Source: SIAJ01 sp963773845
Lineage (GTDB): Bacteria; Planctomycetota; Planctomycetia; Gemmatales; Gemmataceae
NCBI GenBank assembly: GCA_963773845.1
Contig: CAVZCU010000012.1
Span: 124,001-188,000, forward strand
Reading direction: 5' to 3'
DNA length: 64,000 nucleotides
Under the pieces are notes generated by a model that was not told the DNA's origin, made no database searches, and saw only the letters and a program-made list of their open reading frames with translations. Positions 58,564 through 64,000 of the stretch are shown in pieces. The position numbers and the translations under genes are program-made. Within the stretch, counting starts at the first letter, position 1. The number at the start of each line of letters is the position of its first letter.

Positions 58564-59712
58564 ATGATCCATTTACGACTCACCCGAATTGCGACCGCTA
58601 CCGCGTGCGGGTTAGCGGCTGTGCTGACCTGGGGCAGCTCGGTCGTCACCGCGGCTCCGCGCGAAACCGACAAGTTCATCGCCCACGAGTGGGGCACTTT
58701 CAGCACCTTCTCGGGATCGGATGGCAAGCCGCTCAAGTTCTATCCGAACGACAACGACCTGCCCGCCTTTGTCCATGGCCGGCATCGCGATGTGAAAGGC
58801 GGGCGGACCGATGTCATGGTCAGCCTGGAAACACCCGTCCTGTACTTCTACACCGATCGCGATCGAACGGTATCCGTCCACGTCGACTTTCCCAAAGGGC
58901 TAATGACCGATTGGTATCCGGAAGCCAGCCGGCCGCCGGAACACTTGATTCGCTGGGACGACCTGAAAGTGTTGTCGACTGACCGGCCGACTCTGGCGAG
59001 CGAACGCGACACCGGCCGCTATTTCGCCGCCCGCGAAACCGACGCAGCAACGCTTCGCACCTCCGGAACGGAGAAGAAGGAATTCGAGAAGTTCCTGTTC
59101 TACCGCGGCGTCGGCGACTTTCAGATGCCCTTCGTCGTGCGTGCGTTTGGCGATGGTGAATTCAAAATAAAGAACTCAGGCAAGGTCGTTGTCCCCGCTT
59201 ATGTCTTGGTTCAGGTGAAAGACCGCCATGTGTCGTTCAAAGTCTTCCGTCGTCTATTGCCGGACGCTGAAGACACGGTGGAAATGCCGAATAAACCGGC
59301 GACGGAAAAGGAATTGGGAGATGCCATGGTCCGCCTTTTGGTCGAACAGGGACTTTTCGAAAAGGAAGCCCGGGCCATGGTGAAGACGTGGAGCAAGGAC
59401 TGGTTTGGCGACGAGGGGACTCGAGTCTTGTATCTGGTGCCCGAGCAGGTGACGGAGGATTTTCTGCCCATGAAAATTGAGCCAAAGCCCGATCGCCTTG
59501 TTCGCGTCCTGGTGGGCCGGCACGATGTGCTGACTCCGGAACGCGAGCGTGCGATCGACGGATTGGTGAAGCGCCTCAAGAGCAATTCGAACGCGGAAGC
59601 CAAGTCAGCCGATGTGGAATTGAGTAAATTGCTCGGTCGATACCGCTGGTGGGCACAGCGTGCCGCTGAAGGACGGCTCAAAGGGAATAGCGGCAGCCGA
59701 GCCCGACGATAA
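58564..59712 (+). CDS. Secreted HEWGTF-motif protein, function unknown
   Basis: A 382-residue protein. ATG 58564 follows GGAGGA at 58551-58556 by about 7 bases. The signal peptide is IATATACGLAAVLTWGSSVV then TAA. Just after it comes FIAHEWGTFSTFSGSDGKPL, a motif I associate with hypothetical planctomycete and verrucomicrobial secreted proteins. LETPVLYFYTDRDRTVSVHV then DFPKGLMTDWYPEASRPP follow. The C-terminal part is helical and charged. The function is not known. Confidence 0.7.
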   Translation: MIHLRLTRIATATACGLAAVLTWGSSVVTAAPRETDKFIAHEWGTFSTFSGSDGKPLKFYPNDNDLPAFVHGRHRDVKGGRTDVMVSLETPVLYFYTDRDRTVSVHVDFPKGLMTDWYPEASRPPEHLIRWDDLKVLSTDRPTLASERDTGRYFAARETDAATLRTSGTEKKEFEKFLFYRGVGDFQMPFVVRAFGDGEFKIKNSGKVVVPAYVLVQVKDRHVSFKVFRRLLPDAEDTVEMPNKPATEKELGDAMVRLLVEQGLFEKEARAMVKTWSKDWFGDEGTRVLYLVPEQVTEDFLPMKIEPKPDRLVRVLVGRHDVLTPERERAIDGLVKRLKSNSNAEAKSADVELSKLLGRYRWWAQRAAEGRLKGNSGSRARR

Positions 59713-59749
59713 GGTGAGCGGCCGCATATTTCCTACCCCTGTAGCCCTC

Positions 59750-59922
59750 TCGCTCCGAGCCTGTGCACGAATGGGCGACCGATGCGTCATTGTCGCCTTT
59801 CGCTCCGCGAAAGGAACGGCGGCTCCGCGAAAAGCGTTAAACCGTCTCGCGAGCGGCGAGCCCTTTCCTTTCGCGGAGCGAAAGGCGACTATGGCGCCGA
59901 TTTGTGCACAAGCTCGAAGTGA
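59750..59922. repeat. 173-bp inverted-repeat element that truncates a toxin gene
   Basis: The left arm TCGCTCCGAGCCTGTGCACG begins at 59750 and the right arm CGTGCACA-like GATTTGTGCACAAGCTCGAA (on to GTGA) ends at 59922. Inner arms TCGCCTTTCGCTCCGCGAAA and CCTTTCGCGGAGCGAAAGGC pair at the centre. Fragments of the same family recur at about 60360-60440. The element begins exactly after codon 10 of a DUF5615-type toxin gene. No transposase is present. Confidence 0.85.
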
Positions 59923-59952
59923 AAAATCCTCGTCGGCAAACAACCTGGCCAT
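59923..59952 (-). pseudogene. Truncated DUF5615 PIN-like toxin, ten codons left
   Basis: ATG 59952 starts 6 bases after the DUF433 antitoxin stop and encodes MARLFADEDF, the beginning of DUF5615 (Mut7-C-like) toxins, which usually pair with DUF433. From 59922 the sequence is the inserted repeat, so reading continues through the element as SLRACAQIGAIVAF and unrelated residues. Nothing on the other side of the element resembles the lost toxin remainder. Confidence 0.7.
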
Positions 59953-59958
59953 GCGCGA

Positions 59959-60213
59959 TTAGTCTACTTCGTTGTCGCGGATGTTTTGATCGATCTCGTC
60001 CGGATGAGCGCTGAAGTAATCCCACGCTGCCTGTAAGTCATCCGGCGTCAGTCCCACGATGCTTTTCAGAAGGTCGTCGTCCGTGGCGCCCAAGCGGCGC
60101 GAATTGACAAGACCCCACACGGTGATCCGCGTATTGCGAATGCAAGCGTTGCCGCCGCACACGCCTGGAGTCTTCTGCACCCAGCTATTCTTTTCGGTTT
60201 TGACAGCGTTCAT
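59959..60213 (-). CDS. DUF433 antitoxin
   Basis: An 84-residue protein starting at ATG 60213, which follows GGAGGT by about 7 bases. It holds VQKTPGVCGGNACIRNTRIT then VWGLVNSRRLGATDD, the winged-helix-like DUF433 fold, and SIVGLTPDDLQAAWDYFSAH then PDEIDQNI. DUF433 proteins are antitoxins for DUF5615 PIN-like RNases. The partner here survives only as ten codons, so this is probably an orphan antitoxin. Confidence 0.9.
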   Translation of the reverse strand: MNAVKTEKNSWVQKTPGVCGGNACIRNTRITVWGLVNSRRLGATDDDLLKSIVGLTPDDLQAAWDYFSAHPDEIDQNIRDNEVD

Positions 60214-60275
60214 GGTCAGCACCTCCATTGCTCAGATGCTATCATCGCGGCGGCTTCGAATGCGCCCGAAGGCAT

Positions 60276-60440
60276 CGGGTGCCATGCCCGCCGCTTTGGG
60301 CGGGCATGCCGCGGGTGCGGGCCTCAGCATGTCCACGCAAAGCCGTGGACACGGCACCCGGCGCCGATTCGTGCACAACCTCGGAGTGAAAGGCGACTAT
60401 GGCGCCGATTCGTGCACAGGCTCGGAGAGCGAGAGGGCTA
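60276..60440. repeat. Composite repeat: two hairpins within a terminal repeat, then two repeat fragments
   Basis: CGGGTGCC at 60276-60283 and GGCACCCG at 60353-60360 frame two hairpins, CATGCCCGCC...GGGCGGGCATG (about 60283-60308) and GTCCACGCAAAGCCGTGGAC (60331-60350). Directly after, GGCGCCGATTCGTGCACA occurs twice (about 60360-60420), matching the arms of the element at 59750. The rest of the gap 60441-60855 holds no gene that I can see and may be the leader of the RRM gene. Confidence 0.75.
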
Positions 60441-60855
60441 TCTTTTCCCGCCGTTCGCCTAACTGGGGGCTTGGGCGACTCAACAAAGGCGCGGTTCATG
60501 GGGACCGGCATCCCGATGGGCCGCGTCGTTTTTTTCATTCTGGCATATTCCTGGCGAACTTGGACGATTCCGCTGGATTCTAACGACGCGCTGGCATATA
60601 GTGAGCGGTGTGGTGGGTGCAATTACCCATCCGTGACGCCGAACGTAATCGCAGCTCCTATTCCGAACATTTCCTGGTGCCGTAGCTCTGAGCTTTCCAC
60701 TCAAGCCGCTTCCCCAAATTGCTCGATCGGTATTGCTGCTGGTGAAGGGCCGTATGCCTTAACCTGGGTTCGCACGTCTGTTCTTCCCGGCATCGTGCCG
60801 GCGGAGAAGTATTCTCAAGTTGGCGGCTGACACCAGCCGCAGTAAGGTGATTTTT

Positions 60856-61155
60856 GTGAGCAAGAAGCTGTATGTTGGTAACCTGTCCTTCGACACCACT
60901 TCCGAGGACCTTGTTGGCCTGTTCGGCCAGTACGGAACCGTGACCAGCGCTTCGATCGTGATGGACCGCGAGACGGGGCGCTCACGTGGGTTCGCGTTCG
61001 TGGAAATGAGCGACGGAGCCGACGAGGCCGTCCGGAAGTTGAATCTGACCAATTTCCAGGGGCGGGGATTGAATGTCAATGAGGCCCGTCCGCGCGAAAG
61101 CGCCCGCGCACCGGGGGCGGATACGGAAGTAGCCGCCGTTACTAACAATCGGTAA
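60856..61155 (+). CDS. Single-RRM RNA-binding protein
   Basis: A 99-residue protein with one RNA-recognition motif. KKLYVGNLSFDTTSEDLVGL holds RNP2 (LYVGNL), and GRSRGFAFVEMSDGADEAVR holds RNP1 (RGFAFVEM). A short Gly/Arg/Ala tail ends it. The start is GTG 60856, after TAAGGTGA. Similar small proteins in cyanobacteria and planctomycetes bind mRNA and often respond to cold. Confidence 0.9.
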   Translation: MSKKLYVGNLSFDTTSEDLVGLFGQYGTVTSASIVMDRETGRSRGFAFVEMSDGADEAVRKLNLTNFQGRGLNVNEARPRESARAPGADTEVAAVTNNR

Positions 61156-61168
61156 ACGACCAGCCCGC

Positions 61169-61195
61169 AGCCCCGCGCTCTTTTAGCGCGGGGCT
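61169..61195. terminator. Terminator between the convergent RRM and ankyrin genes
   Basis: AGCCCCGCGCT at 61169-61179 pairs with AGCGCGGGGCT at 61185-61195 around the loop CTTTT. The stem is perfect and lies between two converging genes, so it may serve both; there is only a weak T run after it. Confidence 0.65.
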
Positions 61196-61216
61196 ATTCA
61201 TTTGACCGGGTCTCGA

Positions 61217-61753
61217 CTACTCAGATTCGCTCGCCGCTTCCAGACAATTCACAATCTGTTCCACCTCCGCGGGATCGTTGAACACTCGGCGCACGGCACG
61301 TAAGCGCTCCTTCCACCAGATGCGAAAAAACTCGGGATCGAGGTCGGGGTTTTCGCGGCGCATGCGGTCCATTTCCTCTTGCTCGTCCGGCCCAAGCTGG
61401 AGCTGGTTGTTCTCATCCAGCGACGGGGACTTGTGATGCAGCGTCGGCTTGCTTTGCAAGCGGGAAAGCTTTCGGCGCGCGTAATCGAGTGCCGTGAGGC
61501 CGGCCAGGTCCAACAGGCTCGGGTCGGCGCCGTGCTGTAATAACGCCCGGACGGTCGCGGCGTTCGGACAACTGCCGCGGATATTGGCCATCAGCGGCGT
61601 TGTCCCCTTGCCGAACACGCAATTCGGATCGATCCCCCAGGAGAGTCGCTCCTCCACGATATCAGCGTCGCCCGCTTTGGCTGCCAGGTAAAGCAGCTTT
61701 TGAAAGCCTCGACGATGCTTCGGGTCACGGGCCATTTCGCGGAAATCGTCCAT
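61217..61753 (-). CDS. Ankyrin-repeat protein
   Basis: A 178-residue protein starting at ATG 61753 (MDDFREMARDPKHRRGFQKL). Ankyrin-type helices occur: LLYLAAKAGDADIVEERLSW then GIDPNCVFGKGTTPLMANI, and AATVRALLQHGADPSLLDLA then GLTALDYARRKLSRL. A charged C-terminal part (EEMDRMRRENPDLDPEFFRI) follows. Function is probably protein binding. It is divergent from the first DUF421 gene. Confidence 0.8.
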   Translation of the reverse strand: MDDFREMARDPKHRRGFQKLLYLAAKAGDADIVEERLSWGIDPNCVFGKGTTPLMANIRGSCPNAATVRALLQHGADPSLLDLAGLTALDYARRKLSRLQSKPTLHHKSPSLDENNQLQLGPDEQEEMDRMRRENPDLDPEFFRIWWKERLRAVRRVFNDPAEVEQIVNCLEAASESE

Positions 61754-61869
61754 GTCGCGAATTGTACGCGCCCCGGTCCCCGACGGGTGTATTCGTGCGC
61801 ACTTCACGTCGATCTTCGTCGTTTTCAACGTCAGACTGAACGCACTGCTCCACGCTGCGGCCGCTCGGC

Positions 61870-62454
61870 ATGGCGTTTGCCCCGGGGGAAGAGGCAACCG
61901 CGAGACACCCGATGTTTGAACAATGGCTGGCCGAGGTTTTTACCTGTCCCGATTGGCTGACCGGGCTCAGCATCGTTGGCAAGACAGCCGTCCTTTACAT
62001 TTTCGTTCTGATGGCCATGCGCATGCTTGGGGTGCGTGAAATCGGCCGATTGAACGCGCACGACTTTGTCCTGGTTGTTGTCATTGCCAATTCGGTGCAG
62101 AACGCACTTGTGGGCGGCGACAGTACCCTCGTGGGCGGTCTCCTGTCGGCTTCCACGCTGCTCTTATTGAATTTGCTCTTGACGTGGATGCTGAATCACT
62201 CGACCTGGCTGCAAAAGGGCATGGAGGGAGAGCCGACCGTGCTGTTGACGAATGGCCGAGTGCAACGGAAACGCATGAAGCGCGAAGGAGTGACCGAGGA
62301 CGAATTGATGGCCGCATTGCGCGAACACGGACTCACGCGCACGGAGGACGTTCGTCTCGCTGTGCTCGAAGTGGACGGCGACATCAGTGTTGTTCCGCGT
62401 GAGTCGCCCGTCCATCGCTCGCAACGTCGGCATCGACGCGTCAAGCAGACCTGA
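61870..62454 (+). CDS. DUF421 (YetF-like) membrane protein 1
   Basis: A 194-residue member of DUF421. Three membrane helices (AVLYIFVLMAMRMLG, FVLVVVIANSVQNALVGG, LLSASTLLLLNLLLTWML) precede a soluble domain with GEPTVLLTNGRVQRKRMKRE then GVTEDELMAALREHGLTRTE and VRLAVLEVDGDISVVPRE. An alternative start at 61912 (MFEQWLAEVF) is possible. It is the first of three neighbouring paralogues in the same direction. Confidence 0.88.
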   Translation: MAFAPGEEATARHPMFEQWLAEVFTCPDWLTGLSIVGKTAVLYIFVLMAMRMLGVREIGRLNAHDFVLVVVIANSVQNALVGGDSTLVGGLLSASTLLLLNLLLTWMLNHSTWLQKGMEGEPTVLLTNGRVQRKRMKREGVTEDELMAALREHGLTRTEDVRLAVLEVDGDISVVPRESPVHRSQRRHRRVKQT

Positions 62455-62478
62455 GAGCGGCATGGGAGGAGTCGATCG

Positions 62479-62961
62479 ATGAGCGACCTCGGATTCGGTC
62501 TACTTGCCGGGATTGCCGTCCGGACCGCGTTGGTGTTCTTATTCCTGATCGTCGGCTTGCGTCTTACCGGCCGGCGACAGGTCGCAGAACTCAACCTCCA
62601 CGATCTGTTGCTCGTTCTCATCGTGGCCAACTCCGTGCAGAATGCCATGACGAAGGGCGACGGACGCCTTTCCGTTGCGCTCGTCTCTGCCGGCACGCTC
62701 ATCGCCATTGGCTTGTTGCTCGCCACCCTGCTGAGCAAGTACCCGTCTTCGGAAAAGTGGATCGTCGGCGAGCCAACCGTGCTGCTCGAAGATGGCCGCA
62801 CGATCCGCTCACAAATGCGAAGCGCAGGAGTCACGGACAACGAGCTGATGGCGGCGGTTCGACAGCAAAAACTCACGAAACTCAGCGAAGTGAAACTCGC
62901 CATTCTCGAAGTCGACGGGTCGATCAGCGCGATCACGCGCGACCAGGACTCCAATGTTTGA
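62479..62961 (+). CDS. DUF421 (YetF-like) membrane protein 2
   Basis: A 160-residue paralogue. Helices: GLLAGIAVRTALVFLFLIVG, LHDLLLVLIVANSVQNAM and AGTLIAIGLLLATLLSKY. The soluble domain WIVGEPTVLLEDGRTIRSQM then RSAGVTDNELMAAVRQQKLT and EVKLAILEVDGSISAI is typical. The start ATG 62479 follows GGGAGGAG by about 9 bases. It lies 24 bases after the first copy, and its end overlaps the third by 8 bases. Confidence 0.9.
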   Translation: MSDLGFGLLAGIAVRTALVFLFLIVGLRLTGRRQVAELNLHDLLLVLIVANSVQNAMTKGDGRLSVALVSAGTLIAIGLLLATLLSKYPSSEKWIVGEPTVLLEDGRTIRSQMRSAGVTDNELMAAVRQQKLTKLSEVKLAILEVDGSISAITRDQDSNV

Positions 62962-63433
62962 GGCGGCCATGTCCCTGCTCATCGTCGCCGGACAAACGCT
63001 GGCCATTTACGTCTTTCTGGTCATTACCATGAGCCGGCTTGGCCGATCGCTCATGGCGGGTTTGACCCCCTACCAATACCTGATTGTGGCGCTGCTGGGC
63101 AGTTCGGTGGAAACGGGACTCTACCACGGCAGCGGCTCGTTGTGGGCCGGCGTCGTTTCCGCGACGACTCTCGTCGTAGCCGATCATTTGACCTCGTACC
63201 TTTTGACACACTGGCCACGGCTTCGCCGATGGCTCGTTGGTGCACCAATCGTTTTAGTCCACAACGGTCGGGTTATAGCGCCGCATCTTCGACAGGCTCG
63301 TTTGACGGAGGAGGATGTTCGCGCGGCGATTCGGAAGCACGGATACGAGCATCTGGACGACGTTCAGTTGGCAATGTTGGAATGCAGCGGAACGATTGGA
63401 GTGGTTCCCAAAAGCAAGGTCGCCACGAGTTGA
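62954..63433 (+). CDS. DUF421 (YetF-like) membrane protein 3
   Basis: A 159-residue paralogue. Helices: MSLLIVAGQTLAIYVFLVIT, YQYLIVALLGSSVETGLY and VVSATTLVVADHLTSYLLTH. The soluble domain LVGAPIVLVHNGRVIAPHLR then QARLTEEDVRAAIRKHGYEH and VQLAMLECSGTIGVVPKSK matches the family. Its ATG at 62954 overlaps the previous gene by 8 bases, so the three are cotranscribed and translationally coupled. Confidence 0.9.
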   Translation: MFEAAMSLLIVAGQTLAIYVFLVITMSRLGRSLMAGLTPYQYLIVALLGSSVETGLYHGSGSLWAGVVSATTLVVADHLTSYLLTHWPRLRRWLVGAPIVLVHNGRVIAPHLRQARLTEEDVRAAIRKHGYEHLDDVQLAMLECSGTIGVVPKSKVATS

Positions 63434-63456
63434 TCCGAACTCGCAATCGAGCGCGA

Positions 63457-63865
63457 TCACGGCGTCGTCGGCACTGCGCTCGCGGCCTTGAGGGTCGATT
63501 CAAACGATTCGGACAGAAGCGTGAGCGATCGGAGGCCCGTGACATCGGTCGCCACGGCCACGGTTGTCTGGCCGTCGATTCTGAGCATATGAATCGCGGA
63601 CTGACGGCCGACGACGAGACTTCCCTCCAGTTTCAGCCGGCCGCTTGGATCGCCCTGTCCGGCCGGCACTCGTTGCGATCGCCGAACTAGCCAAAGAACG
63701 CCCACACAGATGGCGAGGGCCGCGCCGGTTATCAACACGAGACGCGTCAACAACGCGGCCGGACTTGGCATTTCGGGGGTGGCGGGCGGCGAGTAGGAAA
63801 GATCTTCCTGAGCGCGATGCACCCGCCGCGAGTGCCGTGATCATCCATGCCAGGCAAAATCGCAT
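63457..63865 (-). CDS. fliO: FliO-like flagellar export protein, one frameshift near 63820
   Basis: The signal-anchor-like start MRFCLAWMITALAAGA (ATG 63865) is joined, after skipping one base near 63820, to RAQEDLSYSPPATPEMPS and the membrane helix LLTRLVLITGAALAICVGVL, then LVRRSQR and the small beta domain RLKLEGSLVVGRQSAIHMLR then IDGQTTVAVATDVTGLRSLT. This is the FliO layout: one membrane anchor and a short cytoplasmic beta domain that helps FliP assemble. It lies directly after fliN. About 135 residues. fliP is not found after it. Confidence 0.55.
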
Positions 63866-64000
63866 CAAGCTTCGGGCCTCCCCGCGCGGCGGCAAAAGCG
63901 ATTTGATCCGAATCGCAAAGTGATCGTCGACGACCACGACCTCACCGGTAGCGAATGGCACTCCGCGGACCATCAGTTCGACCGGCTGACTGACGGTTTC
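63866..64000 (-). CDS. fliN: FliN flagellar switch protein, C-terminal fragment at the window edge
   Basis: The minus strand at the right edge encodes ETVSQPVELMVRGVPFATGE then VVVVDDHFAIRIKSLLPPRG, matching the FliN/YscQ C-terminal domain (PVxLxVxGxxFAxGEVVVVDxxFxIRI). It is read into the window from outside. No stop codon appears in this frame before the fliO ATG; a base shift may hide it, as in many genes here. Confidence 0.6.

Noticed and set aside
59605..59952. 115-residue protein starting MARLFADEDF
   Set aside because: Only the first ten codons are a real gene start; the rest is encoded by the inserted repeat.
60399..60830. 143-residue plus-strand frame before the RRM gene
   Set aside because: It begins in repeat sequence, has no ribosome-binding site and no recognisable domain.

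Overview
The window reads as a planctomycete chromosome segment, most like the Gemmataceae. The support is a DUF1553/cytochrome-c, DUF1501 and ThuA operon, a DUF1573 protein, an ECF sigma factor fused to a membrane-anchored carboxypeptidase-regulatory tail, secreted proteins sharing an N-terminal RVE..EDR..PA motif, WD40 and RTX proteins, GC-rich coding sequence and many short palindromic repeats. Placement rests on gene families only; no 16S rRNA gene is present. Only one RNA gene was recognised, tRNA-His at about 10.3 kb.

Layout. 1-3.7 kb (minus): tyrA, then a PurS-PurL fusion gene interrupted by a 143-bp palindromic element. 4-5.8 kb: two tandem WD40 genes. 5.8-9.4 kb (minus): cobalamin adenosyltransferase, gluQ, a metallophosphoesterase and a TIGR00300 enzyme, tightly packed. 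9.6-22.2 kb: a lipoprotein, tRNA-His, an acyl-CoA dehydrogenase-like protein, a SpoIIE phosphatase, a Gfo/Idh/MocA oxidoreductase, a secreted CAP/FN3 protein, a lidless Hsp70, a ribokinase-like sugar kinase, an SMP-30-like protein and a membrane glycosyltransferase. 22.3-24.9 kb: arfB, ferredoxin, hemH and a toxin-antitoxin pair whose toxin begins at a CTG overlapping the antitoxin stop. 24.9-34.2 kb: a vWA protein, a giant membrane/coiled-coil protein of about 1,600 residues, nadB and an RTX protein. 34.4-41.2 kb: the DUF1553-DUF1501-ThuA operon divergent from a dihydrodipicolinate-synthase-like gene, a set of helically phased GCAACGAA repeats and a PEGA lipoprotein. 41.3-49.2 kb: a HEAT/WD40 protein, the ECF-sigma fusion and mnmG. 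49.8-53.8 kb: an HTH-receiver regulator, a histidine kinase, a Kdo hydroxylase and ComF. 54.3-64 kb: a DUF1573 protein, a TPR membrane protein, a HEWGTF-family protein, a DUF433 antitoxin whose toxin partner was cut by a repeat, an RRM protein, an ankyrin protein, three tandem DUF421 membrane proteins and the end of a fliN-fliO unit.

Two features cut across the window. First, about a dozen genes, including the core genes mnmG and nadB, are each rescued by shifting one base, so the reading frames look damaged by assembly indels rather than by gene decay. Second, at least six kinds of short inverted-repeat element lie between and inside genes; one puts a stop codon in purL and another removes all but ten codons of a toxin gene.

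No unmistakable new defence or biosynthetic system is visible. The best leads are the interrupted purL, the two toxin-antitoxin loci, the shared N-terminal motif, the phased repeat array, and the HTH-receiver/kinase/Kdo-hydroxylase/ComF cluster.
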